This document shows positions 17,811 to 26,694 of a DNA stretch of 38,223 nucleotides, one piece after another; position 1 is the stretch's first letter, and each line of letters begins with the position of its first letter. Origin of the DNA: Chrysochromulina tobinii (Eukaryota > Haptophyta > Prymnesiales > Chrysochromulinaceae). Below the pieces are notes generated by a model that made no database searches, was not told the DNA's origin, and worked only from the letters and a program-made list of their open reading frames with translations. The stretch lies in contig JWZX01002322.1 of NCBI GenBank assembly GCA_001275005.1, forward strand, positions 1 to 38,223, given 5' to 3'. A program made the translations under genes and the position numbers.

Positions 17811-20153
17811 TCACACGACCTCTCTTCGGCAGTGGGCTGTGCGCAGCACTAGACACGGCTTTGCCCAAAGTTCAGCTAATCTTGCCACGACTTCTCTGCT
17901 GCGGTTATGCAGATGCCCGGTATTCACTCCGTCTGCATCATGCTGACAACCATCCACGAGTTCGGCATGCAGCATGTCAGTCGCACGCATGTGAAAGGTG
18001 CTCACGAAGCCGCCATGTTCGCGCGTCGGCACGGCCGAGGTCTTGGCCACGCAGAATTTCGAGGATCCAGAACACAGGAAGCGGAACGCACCAGCCGCGC
18101 ACGACTTGGCAAACGGACCCGCGTGGGGCTCTAGAGCTAGAGCGTCACCATCCTCCCATGTGAGCATGCGGCCAGTCCCATGCCCCTGTACCCCGGTCGC
18201 TTCCGCTGAGGGCTGCCACGAAGAGCCCACGGGCGGCGGCACTGCTTCCCGAGAAGCATCTTCAGCTTGACGGTGGCCGTGCAGCCTGGTGAACCCAGCT
18301 TCAGCTTCGAGCATGGCTGTCTGTACTTGGTGCCCAGCAGCAGTTGGGTGCATGGTAGCGCTCGAGGTGGCGGAACGCCCATCAAAGCGAGCAGGGGGCG
18401 TGACCCATACCTCTGGCATCTGGTGCCGAGCGCGAGGGTCGACTCGCACTGTTCCAGCTTCCTGTGCTTCTCCATGTGCACGCATAAGCGCCAGCCGTCG
18501 CGAGCGCTGGGCACTGCTCTCCCAGCTCTCTGCACTCCCATCGCCACGCCCGGGGCCACGCCCGGGTTCCTCCGAGCCTCCGGGCCTAGCGAGCGAGTCC
18601 AGACGAAATGAAGCCGATGCTGCTTCGTCGACCACCTGACGAGCGTGCAGCGCCGCTTCTGGCGGCTCGCACGCCTCGAGAGATGAGGAAGGGACAGAGA
18701 GCGTCACCACATTCGAGGCCAAGGCAAAGTGCAAGTCGGGCAGCAGGTTTGCCCAAGCGATCTCGGTCGGTCCTCGCACGCGATGGCGCAAGAAGACGCC
18801 CCAGTGGAAGCCGGCCGACGTGTGTTGTGGCGGCTCGGCCCACGGATTTGGCGCAGGCCGATGGGCGCTCAGCTGGGCCGTGATGAGCGTGTTCGTCTCC
18901 TGAAGACAGGCGGGCGATGCCATATCAGCCATCTCGTCGGCGAGTTCGGAGTCTGTGGATAGCAGCCACCACGCCAGCACGTGGTGCACTCGGCCTGCTT
19001 CCGTCACGCTCCTAGGATCACACGTGCCGCCGCTTGTGCCAGGCGCGCGTCGGAATCTGGGCGGTTCGTTTTCAAGTGTCATGTCAATGGAGGTCGTCGC
19101 GGAGGTGGACGACGCGCTAGTAGATGGCTCGATGGGGCTGGTTGCTACGTTGCTCGCCTGGCAGCCAGTCGCGGCGGGCGAGGCAAGCGTCTCCAGTGCG
19201 TCGCCTCCGCACACGCCCTGCTTCCATCGGCTCTCCTGCCTATGCTCGCCAGCGTCGCTCGACGACGAATGCGTCTCGCAATGCTCCGGAAGCACGACCA
19301 CACGCCGCGGCGTTGGCGAGCTACGTCTGCGCTCGCTCGCACTGCGCAGCCAGTAGATGACGGGCACGTCCGTTCGGAACACGATGTCCAAGCGCGCGAG
19401 GAAGACCGCCGCATAGCGAGTCCCTAGAGAGAGTTCGCGCTGCCGCTTGAGCAGCAGCGCACGTCGCATAGAGAGCAGTGCACTTGTCGTCTGAGCGCAT
19501 TGGGACGCGGAGAGTTGGCGTTGGAAGAGGGAGCAGTTGCTGACGAGCAAGCTGTACGGGCATGGCTCGTGTGTCCAAGCAACTGGGAGATGTAACGCGT
19601 CCAGCAGGGTGGCCCGCGCTGAGTTCGGGTGCTCACTCCATGAGTGGAGCACAATCTCGACGCCGCTCGAAAACCACCGCGTGGCTGGCATGCACACGTG
19701 CATGCGCAACGAAAAGGCGGCGACGCTGAGCCGCGAGAGCTCCTCAGCCTCGCGCCGAGCGTCCAGAAGGTGACCGCGCCGGCGTGTCATTGTAGCGTCA
19801 TGATCGTCAAAGCGAGCGTCAAAGAGCACGACGATCAGTGAGCCGTTTTGGCTGTGTTGCTCCGGCCACTCTTTTGTCTCCTCCCACGTTGCACGACGGC
19901 GTCGATCAGCGAGCGCGTCGACTTGAATTCTTTCGCGCAATGCATTGCCTTCTGCACGTAACGCGGCAACTTTACTCGGGTGATGCGGTGGCTGTGGCGG
20001 AGGCGGAGGCGGCGGATTCGACGGCGGCGCATCCGGTGGGCCTGGCGGTGGTGGAGGGTTCGGCGGGGGATTTGGCGGCGGCATAAATCGGCGTGGGGCA
20101 GAGATGAGTCGTAGGAGAAGTAGGAGGCATCCAAGAAAGTGTTGGCGCCACAT
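17811..20153 (-). CDS. Type II membrane protein, Golgi/secretory, possible glycosyltransferase-like
   Basis: The only early ATG is at 20153, giving MWRQHFLGCLLLLLRLIS, a signal anchor, then a Pro-rich stalk (PPPNPPPNPPPPPGP) and a large lumenal part; about 780 residues. This build (short cytosolic N-terminus, anchor, Pro stalk, catalytic region) is typical of Golgi enzymes. Motifs such as SLIVVLFDARFDDHD and RYAAVFLARLDIVFRTDVP recall the D-containing cores of algal glycosyltransferase-like proteins, but I cannot assign a family. The segment around 18400-18900 and the C-terminal 250 residues are poorly ordered, with Cys-containing stretches at the end (AKSCAAGAFRFLCSGSSKFC). No intron is needed. 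It lies in tandem downstream of the hydrolase gene. Confidence 0.5.
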   Translation of the reverse strand: MWRQHFLGCLLLLLRLISAPRRFMPPPNPPPNPPPPPGPPDAPPSNPPPPPPPQPPHHPSKVAALRAEGNALRERIQVDALADRRRRATWEETKEWPEQHSQNGSLIVVLFDARFDDHDATMTRRRGHLLDARREAEELSRLSVAAFSLRMHVCMPATRWFSSGVEIVLHSWSEHPNSARATLLDALHLPVAWTHEPCPYSLLVSNCSLFQRQLSASQCAQTTSALLSMRRALLLKRQRELSLGTRYAAVFLARLDIVFRTDVPVIYWLRSASERRRSSPTPRRVVVLPEHCETHSSSSDAGEHRQESRWKQGVCGGDALETLASPAATGCQASNVATSPIEPSTSASSTSATTSIDMTLENEPPRFRRAPGTSGGTCDPRSVTEAGRVHHVLAWWLLSTDSELADEMADMASPACLQETNTLITAQLSAHRPAPNPWAEPPQHTSAGFHWGVFLRHRVRGPTEIAWANLLPDLHFALASNVVTLSVPSSSLEACEPPEAALHARQVVDEAASASFRLDSLARPGGSEEPGRGPGRGDGSAESWESSAQRSRRLALMRAHGEAQEAGTVRVDPRARHQMPEVWVTPPARFDGRSATSSATMHPTAAGHQVQTAMLEAEAGFTRLHGHRQAEDASREAVPPPVGSSWQPSAEATGVQGHGTGRMLTWEDGDALALEPHAGPFAKSCAAGAFRFLCSGSSKFCVAKTSAVPTREHGGFVSTFHMRATDMLHAELVDGCQHDADGVNTGHLHNRSREVVARLAELWAKPCLVLRTAHCRREVV

Positions 20154-20405
20154 CGGTGCGCGCGGCGGAGTCAAAGAACGCGGGGTGTGTGTTCGTGAAG
20201 TTGAGGACTTTGCGAGCCGGTGTCGTGTGGCGTTTCAACTCAATGCATGCGTACATGTAGGTAGGGTCCCTTCGACTGGATCACTCGATCTTTCATGTGG
20301 GGTTCGGAAAACTTGTGCCTCTCCAGGCCCTGAGGCCCGTCTTGCGGGCGGTGAGCTATTTCAGCTTTGAGCTTACAGATGTTTGCACAGATTGGCACAC
20401 ACAGT

Positions 20406-21734
20406 TCACAGCGGCATGTATGCCACGTCAGTCGCAGTACACCCGTCTCGTGTGTATCCTCGGCCACGTGGCCGCGCCCGCACTTGTCGCGCTAGCACTG
20501 CAAGGGCGAGCAACAGTAGTAGTGCGGCACCGAGTAGGTACATAGGGTGCAAGGGGCTCACACCAAACGATGGCATCGGGGGAGACAAAGAGCGAGACAC
20601 CACTGGTGGCGTCACCACTGGTGTTGTCGGATCGTGTAGTGTAGCGAGTGGCGTAACCACCGCTCGATTTGAAAGGCCTTGTCTTAGATCGACCTCGTAT
20701 GCTGCAGCCATTCGTTCGCATGCTGAGTGTGGCTCGCTTGGGCCACCCGCTTGCTTGCAGTCCATACCAGTGTACAGAAACGGCGACCCATAGCCGCCAT
20801 CGGTGTCGCAACGCCGCTTGTCGCCATCAGCCTCCACCTCGGCCGCAAGCAGCACCTTCCGGTCAGCCGCCGCGGCAGCTGCAATGGCTGCCGGCCCGTC
20901 CGACTGTGTGATGCAGAAAGGGTCGTGGCAAGTGCGATTGAGCACTTTGGCAGCCACTGTCGCTGTTGGCGCACCGTCGGCGCGGCCGCAAGGCCCAAAA
21001 AGCAGCCTTCGCAAGTGCGCGTACACAATGCACGCGAGGAGCGCTGAGCCGTCGGCGTTGAGGTGCACGGCATCCGTGCTGAAGAGGTTCGCCGCCCTGG
21101 GCACTGCCGCATGCGCGAGCGCTCTACGTGGCATGCTGCCGGCGCTGGCAGCCAGCTTCGTGTGCACGTCGCTGATCACTACAGCTGCCTCTTGGAGCAA
21201 AGCAGGGTCAATGCCCATGATGGGCCTTGCACTCAGCAGCGGCGGCGGCGTCAGCAGAAGGACCAGCTTGAGCTGTGGTTGGTGCTCAAATGCACCGATA
21301 ATGGAGGCGAGACCTGTGCGCAAGCCATGGCCGTGCTCGCGCCCCCATGAGCTGCATGGACCCGCACTCCAAAAGTGAGCCTTCGCATCATTCGTGCCGA
21401 GCATCAGGACCACGACGTGGGGAGCGAAGCGCAAGGCTGCGGAATACTCGGGTACGGACTCATACGGTGGCCCGTTTCCGCCGGTGTGATTGCAAGCGGT
21501 AGCGCCACCGTGCCCAAAGTTACGAACCACGGCGCGCTGGGTTGCTGCCAACCGTGCGAGCAGAGCAGGATACGAGCCACGCTTACGCAGCGCGTACTGT
21601 GAAGGTCTTAGCCTCTGAAAAGGCACACGATTGGCAGGAATATGCTCGTGCAGCCCGTCGCCGCGTGTCAGCGAGTCACCGATGCACGCTATGCGAATGA
21701 GATCATGGCTTTCTGGGCATCGCCGATTTGCCAT
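20406..21734 (-). CDS. SGNH/GDSL-family hydrolase with C-terminal membrane anchor
   Basis: The 442-residue product has the SGNH signature blocks in order: IACIGDSLTRG (nucleophile Ser about 21), NFGHGG (block II Gly about 74-77), VLMLGTNDAK (block III Asn about 115) and STDAVHLNADG (Asp 221 and His 224 of the catalytic triad). SGNH enzymes hydrolyse esters of lipids or carbohydrates. After the catalytic domain, a linker of about 150 residues with several Cys leads to a hydrophobic helix (LLGAALLLLLALAVLA, about 398-416) and a basic tail. No N-terminal signal peptide is visible from this ATG, so the protein is either tail-anchored facing the cytosol or has an upstream leader exon that I could not identify. 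Substrate unknown. Confidence 0.8.
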   Translation of the reverse strand: MANRRCPESHDLIRIACIGDSLTRGDGLHEHIPANRVPFQRLRPSQYALRKRGSYPALLARLAATQRAVVRNFGHGGATACNHTGGNGPPYESVPEYSAALRFAPHVVVLMLGTNDAKAHFWSAGPCSSWGREHGHGLRTGLASIIGAFEHQPQLKLVLLLTPPPLLSARPIMGIDPALLQEAAVVISDVHTKLAASAGSMPRRALAHAAVPRAANLFSTDAVHLNADGSALLACIVYAHLRRLLFGPCGRADGAPTATVAAKVLNRTCHDPFCITQSDGPAAIAAAAAADRKVLLAAEVEADGDKRRCDTDGGYGSPFLYTGMDCKQAGGPSEPHSACERMAAAYEVDLRQGLSNRAVVTPLATLHDPTTPVVTPPVVSRSLSPPMPSFGVSPLHPMYLLGAALLLLLALAVLARQVRARPRGRGYTRDGCTATDVAYMPL

Positions 21735-22589
21735 CGCCGATTGCGATCGCTCCTAGCGTCGAGGCGACGCCGATTGCCCTCGTGAATTTCCTCAAGTTCG
21801 TGTGAAATTGAATCGGCGGGACCTCAGTCGTCCCGCAGTCTCGCTCGGGTTTCCATTGGACAAACAGTCCAGGGCCATTGCGGAATTTCCACGGCTCCGA
21901 ATTCCGCAACGCGCCATCACCGCGGGATATCGCCAGCGGCCGCACTGCCGCCGCGGCCGCCCACGCAACCAGCCCCTAGTCAATCGGGTTCAAGCGTGCG
22001 CGAGCAGTGACGCCATCGATGTGCCAAACTGGGCCATGGACATCGGTCAATGGTTGCCGGAGTGGCTGGTTTACGGATTGTTAGCCTGGCTGGTGTATGG
22101 CTCGGTGATGACCCTCGCAAACCCTCACTGCATGATGAGGAGATGCTGTCAGAGGACCACAATAGAATCATTGGTAGACTCAGAGGCCATTGCGCTCGTG
22201 CCCCAAACCTGTCAAAGGGCCTAAGGTTGGCACTCTAGCTGCGCGACGTCATTATGATCTGTGGATAATGTCATGGAATGGCGTGCGAGAGAGCCGAGAC
22301 AGTGTATAGTGTGTAACTCATTGAGTTGTTAAGAAGTTTGCTAGTGTACACGACGCTTGAGTTCTACAGTTCGCCATTATCACCTCGCAACCGAAGCGTG
22401 TCGGTGACATTCGCGCACGGTCCGGTCTTGGGTCTACGTTACCGGTCCTACGTCCGAGTCGCCCCCGACGTGACAATCCAATCCTATCTACTCAGTCTCG
22501 TCCTCTCGTCGCTCCCCCAAAGTTCCGTCCTAGAGCGCTAGAGGCGGACGGGGCGGCCTGGAAACCTCGCTACTCCGGCGGCTACTCAC
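21735..22589. other. Intergenic region upstream of hydrolase gene
   Basis: About 0.85 kb between the hydrolase start and the decayed repeat behind the coiled-coil gene. The first part repeats GCCGATTGCGATCG-like and CGATTGCC-like short words near 21722-21775. The rest (22200-22560) is less GC-rich with small open frames that show no domain. An upstream leader exon of the hydrolase could lie here, but I found no convincing one. Confidence 0.4.
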
Positions 22590-22698
22590 CTATTCGTCCG
22601 CCGCATCCATATCGCATATACGCGCGTCCTGGTGAGCACTTGCTTGCGGGGCAGGAGTGGTTCGTCACAACACCACTACTCGTCCGCCGCATCCATAT
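22590..22698 (-). mobile_element. Introner-related element flanked by direct repeats at a stop codon
   Basis: Two 23-bp direct repeats (22590-22612 and 22676-22698, one mismatch) flank the last coding bases, or a copy of them, of the coiled-coil gene. Between the repeats lie a short GACGCGCG-containing stretch and a 47-bp core (22629-22675). Read on the minus strand the core ends in GCAAGCAAGTGCTCACCAG, matching the introner tail seen in the CLASP and filamin genes at 17 of 18 bases over GCAxGCAAGTGCTCACCA. The real stop (TAG, 22676-22678) is in the upstream repeat, so the duplication includes the end of the gene. It may be a 3' UTR intron or an exonic insertion. Confidence 0.6.
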
Positions 22699-24892
22699 GC
22701 GCGCGTCGCGTCGGCGCGCGCCGTGGACTCGGCGCGAGAAGATCAATCGTCTCGTGTAGCTGCTCGTGGATGAGCGACGCCTGCTGCGCAGCCTGCTCCT
22801 TGTTCCACAACGCACGCAGCTCGGCTGCTCGCACATCTTCTTCGAGACGCGAGCTGACCTCCTCCGCGCGGCGCGCTCGCGCAGCCTCCAGCGCCGCTTG
22901 CTGCTCCGCGGCCCCGAGCCGCATGCGCAGCTCGAGTGTCTCCTTGGAGGCCGCCAGCGCCGCTTGGGTCGCCGCGTGCTCGAGCTCGGCCACACGGCAC
23001 TCACTCGCGTCGGCCCGCGCGTCGGCGGTTACGCGGGCAGCTTCGAGCTCCTCGGTGCGTGCAGAAAGCGTCGCCTGGCTCTGCTGCAGCTCCGCGCTCA
23101 GACGCTCCGCCAGGCGCGTCAACTCACTGAGCTGCTGTTGGAGGGCCTCTCGTTGGGAAGCCTCGGCCGCCGCAGCTGCCTCGCGCCGCGCCGCCACCGC
23201 CACGTGGCGCCACGCGCCGAAGGACGTCGCTGCGGTGAGCCGCGCGTCGCCGTAGGCCACCGCGTGCGCCCAGTGCGTCCGTGCGCGACTGGCGACCGCC
23301 GCGCGTCGCACGAGGCCAGCGGAGGCATCGGCGGCGGCCTGTCGGGCGCGATCGAGATCCGCACTTAGTGCGCGGTGCCGTCGGCGGCTGACAAGGTGTG
23401 ACCAGTGACTCAAGCTCGCCTGCAGGTCCGCCTGCTGCCGGAGGCGCCACTCGCGTTCGGCAAAGCTGTCGGCACCGGCGTAGCGCGCGTGCTCGCTCCT
23501 GGTGAACGCCCGCTCGAGATAGTCGATCTCCCCACAGAGCAGCCCGCGCGCCTCGACGGACGTCCGTAGACGCTCGATCGACGCACGCGCGCTGAGCGCA
23601 CGCTGCCGCTCGGAGGCAGCTGCATCGGCGTGCGCGCTCTCGGCGCGCGCCTCGGCCAGCGCGCCCGCATGCGCCGCCGCCTCGCGCACCGCCGCCTCTA
23701 GCCTTCCACGCAGCTCGCTCTCCGCCGCTGCGGCAGAGCCCGCCATCTGCGCACGCACGCGGCGCGCCGTCGCGAGCACCGCCCAGAAGCGCAGGGTGGC
23801 CCCAAGGCAACGCCCAAGACGACGCTGGGCCGCCGCCACGCGGCGCGCCGTCGCGAGCACCGCCCAGAAGCGCAGGGTGGCCCCAAGACGACGCAGGGCC
23901 GCCGCGGCGGCGAAGACGGCGCCGAGCTGCTCGAGTACCTGGCTGTGCCGCGCGACACGCCGCTCGCTCAAGACGACACTTTCGAGCCTCTGCTCCTCCT
24001 CGGCCGCTGCTTTGGCAAGAGCCTCGGCGCGCTGCTGGCGGGTAGCGAGCACGAGCAGCTGCGCCTCGGAGGCCTCACGCTGCGCGACACGCAGCTGCGC
24101 GGCTATCGCCTCGGCCGCCGAGCGCGCGTTCGCTTCGCTCTGCGTGCGCTCCGCCGCCATCTCGGCAGCCGCCTGGAGGCGCGCGGCTCGATGTCTCGCC
24201 GTGGCCGCAAACAGGCGCCACGTGCCGAGCAGGTGCATCGCGGCGCGCTGCTCACGACGCGCCGCGAGCGCCATGGAGAATGTGTCGCACACGACATCGT
24301 GCATGCGCTCGAGCTTCGAGGCAACCTGTGCGCTCGCTTGCTGCAGCTGCTCGTCGACCGTCGCGTGCGTCTGCTGCTTCTGCGCCTCTGCCGCCGCGTG
24401 CGCCCGCTGCACCTCCGCCTCCGCCGCGGCGCGCACCTCGTCCAAGCGCGCCTCGGCCGCGGCGCGCGCCTCCCGCGCCTCCGCCTCGGCCGCGGCGCGT
24501 GCCTCCTCGGCACGGCGACGGCGGCGGCCTTCCTCGAAGGCAAGCCGCTCGGCCTCTTTGCGACGTGCCTCCTCTGCCTCGAGCCTCGCGGACGTCTCCG
24601 CAGTCAACTCGTCTGCCGTGCGCAGATGCGCGATAAGTTCCGTGTTACGGTCATCTTCGCTGTCGAGGCCTGCAACAACGTGCCGCCAGTGGCACAGAGC
24701 GGCAAGTGCAGAGCCCCACACAGCGCGAGAGAATACGCCGATTACCTTGTCGGCCCCGAGCATGAGCTGTAGGGTATTTGCGCGCTCAATAATGGCATCA
24801 CGCTCCGAGCTGGCACGGAAGAGGGCTTCGTCCTTTTCTGCAATCGCGTCCCGCGCCTTGGTCACCTCGGCGACCAAGGCCGCCACCGCCAT
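22676..24892 (-). CDS. Coiled-coil protein with Trp-centred repeats (possible centriolar/basal-body type)
   Basis: The 738-residue product is mostly Ala/Glu/Arg coiled coil. At intervals it carries short helices centred on Trp: LAALCHWRHVVAG, LLGTWRLFAATARHR, LGATLRFWAVLATARRV (twice), LSHWSHLVSRRRHRAL, RTHWAHAVAYGD and FGAWRHVAVAARREA. Such L-x2-W-[KR] spacing resembles centrin-binding Sfi1-type repeats, although I cannot show centrin binding. Two of these helices derive from an 81-bp in-frame tandem duplication. The ATG at 24892 starts MAVAALVAEVTK. A structural role at the cytoskeleton is inferred; a plain coiled-coil protein is the alternative. The gene is head-to-head with the DUF2358-like gene. 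Confidence 0.6.
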   Translation of the reverse strand: MAVAALVAEVTKARDAIAEKDEALFRASSERDAIIERANTLQLMLGADKVIGVFSRAVWGSALAALCHWRHVVAGLDSEDDRNTELIAHLRTADELTAETSARLEAEEARRKEAERLAFEEGRRRRRAEEARAAAEAEAREARAAAEARLDEVRAAAEAEVQRAHAAAEAQKQQTHATVDEQLQQASAQVASKLERMHDVVCDTFSMALAARREQRAAMHLLGTWRLFAATARHRAARLQAAAEMAAERTQSEANARSAAEAIAAQLRVAQREASEAQLLVLATRQQRAEALAKAAAEEEQRLESVVLSERRVARHSQVLEQLGAVFAAAAALRRLGATLRFWAVLATARRVAAAQRRLGRCLGATLRFWAVLATARRVRAQMAGSAAAAESELRGRLEAAVREAAAHAGALAEARAESAHADAAASERQRALSARASIERLRTSVEARGLLCGEIDYLERAFTRSEHARYAGADSFAEREWRLRQQADLQASLSHWSHLVSRRRHRALSADLDRARQAAADASAGLVRRAAVASRARTHWAHAVAYGDARLTAATSFGAWRHVAVAARREAAAAAEASQREALQQQLSELTRLAERLSAELQQSQATLSARTEELEAARVTADARADASECRVAELEHAATQAALAASKETLELRMRLGAAEQQAALEAARARRAEEVSSRLEEDVRAAELRALWNKEQAAQQASLIHEQLHETIDLLAPSPRRAPTRRAHMDAADE
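23757..23887 (-). repeat. 81-bp in-frame tandem duplication
   Basis: A 50-bp block (23757-23806) is repeated at 23838-23887, period 81 bp or 27 codons, coding twice for LGATLRFWAVLATARRV in the coiled-coil protein. Between the copies lies CCCAAGACGACGCTGGG, close to the core of the minisatellite at 33261. Confidence 0.85.
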
Positions 24893-25114
24893 CGAGAACC
24901 CAGTTGCTGGGCTACAACATTCACAGCGATCCGTTCATCGGCGCGGCAGTAAAGCAAGCTCTCACGCTCACGGTTCAGAAGCGACGGCCCACCACGTGTC
25001 AACGAAACCACCAGTTTGGCTACCGGTAATGATTGCTCAAGGACTTCCGTGGTGCTCGCTCTGGGACTTCAGGCGAGCGGCGACGGACCGTGCACGGTGA
25101 ACGGATCGTTGACG
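24893..25114. promoter_or_regulatory. Shared 5' region of coiled-coil and DUF2358-like genes
   Basis: 222 bp between opposite start codons. The plus-strand frame of the DUF2358-like gene is open upstream to 25016 but without an ATG, so the first Met at 25115 is preferred. No clear promoter box was seen. Confidence 0.35.
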
Positions 25115-25675
25115 ATGACGTCGGCGCTCTCCATGCCACTCGCTGTTCTCGCACTCTCAACGGGCCCGTCAGTGAGCCGCCGCGCTGCAGTCTTCGGAGC
25201 TACGCTTCTGCCATCGGTAGCCATCCGATCAGCAGCGATCGAAGCGCCTGTCGTCGGCGAGAAGCTCCGCAACCTCTCTCCGGAGAAATTGGCAGAGATC
25301 GTTAAAAGCGATCTAGTGGATCGCCAGTTCCTCGCGACGGCCGACTTCACACGCGAGGTCTACGATGAATCTACGCTCTTCACCGATGAGATCGATACGT
25401 ACACACTGCCCAAGTTCATCAAGGGCACCTCTGCTCTCTTCGTGCCTGAAAAGTCGCAGGTCCGCCTCGTTGGGGACGTCGAGGCTACCACCACCAAGAT
25501 CACGTTCAAATTCGACGAGGATCTCTGCTTCCGCATCCCGTTTCAGCCCATTGTGACTGTCACGGGCCGCTGCGAGCTCACACGCGACCCACAGAGTGGC
25601 CTTATCACTGCGTACAGGGAATACTGGGACAAGACACCAAAGCAGGTCATTCTAGAGACGACGCGCTTCAGGTAG
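25115..25675 (+). CDS. DUF2358-like (NTF2-fold) plastid protein, probably thylakoid-lumen targeted
   Basis: The product from the first ATG is 186 residues. The mature part (LSPEKLAEIVKSDLVDRQFL, YDESTLFTDEIDTYTLPKFI, CELTRDPQSGLITAYREYWD) matches the DUF2358 family of chloroplast and cyanobacterial NTF2-like proteins of unknown biochemical function. The leader contains a twin-arginine followed by a hydrophobic Ala-rich stretch (SRRAAVFGATLLPSVA), which is the usual mark of Tat import into the thylakoid lumen. Length is normal for the family. A cytosolic version starting elsewhere is unlikely because the leader is so typical. Confidence 0.75.
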   Translation: MTSALSMPLAVLALSTGPSVSRRAAVFGATLLPSVAIRSAAIEAPVVGEKLRNLSPEKLAEIVKSDLVDRQFLATADFTREVYDESTLFTDEIDTYTLPKFIKGTSALFVPEKSQVRLVGDVEATTTKITFKFDEDLCFRIPFQPIVTVTGRCELTRDPQSGLITAYREYWDKTPKQVILETTRFR

Positions 25676-25948
25676 GCTCAAAGCCGTTAGCCACTCCAGG
25701 CGGGGGATGAGCTGCGAGAGACTGGCAGACGCAGCGCACTGCGCTTGAGCTCCTTCCGGATGCGCGGGTTGGAGAATGCATCGCCGATTCGGTTTTCTTT
25801 CCGCTGCGTTGACGCGGACACACGTTTTATGGCTGGCCTCCCTCTGTCTGAGTGTGAAGACTAGATGTCCTTTTTGACGCTCTGTGTAGATGAATCGTCC
25901 GCTTTCCCAGAGGCCGTAGACGGACCGACCGAGTCACGGAGAACGAGG

Positions 25949-26694
25949 ATGACGCCGCTGTTCGCGTTGCTTGGCTTCGCGGCTGCCTATGCGCCGGCGG
26001 TGCGCCCTCTTGTCGCGTCGGCCGCATCGCGCGTGCGCATCGTCTCCGCGACCGATAGCGGCTCGCTCCTGCAGGCGATGAGCGACTCGTTCTATGCAAA
26101 CAAGCGCGCACGCCTCGAGGCTGAGCTTGCTTCGCGTCTGAGCGAGCTGGAGGAGTTTGAGGCGCGCGAGCGTGCGCTTCTCGACATGTCGCAGCCCGCC
26201 ATCGGGCCGGCGGCCGGTACGGCCTCTCTCATCGCCCAGCTCGAGGCCGAGAAGGCCAAGAGCGCAGCGCTGGAGGCAGAGCTTGCACGGTCCAAGCTCG
26301 AGGCGGAAATGGCGCTGCAGAAGGTGGCGGCGTACTGGTGCGCGCGCGTGCAGCTACAGCCCTTGCATGCTGCGATTCCTCGCTGACGAGACTTTTTGCC
26401 ATCCACCGTCGGAACAGGGTTGCCAAGCTCAATGCAGCCAAGGTGACGCCTGCTCTTGCTGCTGCAGCGCCGGCAGCATCTGCGGCGCCGGCTGCTGCGG
26501 CGGACCTCGTGCCGTCGCAGCCCGAGTTCCTCGACCCCGATCTGAGCCTGCGCGAGCTCCGGGTGCGCCTTCTCAGCTACGGCCTCTCGACGACGGGTCT
26601 CAAGGCTGAGCTGCGCGAACGCCTCTCCACGGCGATGCTCATGGGCCGTCAGCAATTCAAGAGCTGGGATCCCTCGAGCCTGGCTTGGAAGTAA
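25949..26694 (+). CDS. SAP-domain protein with plastid-type leader (2 exons)
   Basis: Exons 25949-26337 and 26418-26694 give 221 residues. The first ATG preceding a hydrophobic leader is at 25949: MTPLFALLGFAAAYAPAVRP, a signal peptide followed by an Arg/Ser-rich transit-like stretch, as in algae with secondary plastids. A coiled coil follows (about residues 50-130), then an Ala-rich linker and a SAP motif near residues 178-212 (LSLRELRVRLLSYGLSTTGL, KAELRERL). SAP motifs bind AT-rich DNA or RNA, so a plastid nucleoid or RNA-binding role is plausible but unproven. Splicing joins KVAAYW to VAKLNAAK with matching phase. It lies 273 bp downstream of another plastid-type gene on the same strand. 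Confidence 0.7.
26338..26417 (+). other. Intron of SAP-domain gene (80 bp)
   Basis: Donor TACTG|GTGCGCGCG, acceptor GGAACAG|GGTTGCC, phase 2. Without removal the frame stops at 26385. It contains TTGCATGCTGCGATTCC but not the introner tail, and the next exon is not duplicated in it. Confidence 0.75.

Noticed and set aside
23796-25100. 434-residue Ala/Ser/Arg-rich frame antisense to the coiled-coil gene
   Set aside because: No domain, composition typical of antisense frames in GC-rich coiled-coil genes, and it crosses the start region of the next gene.
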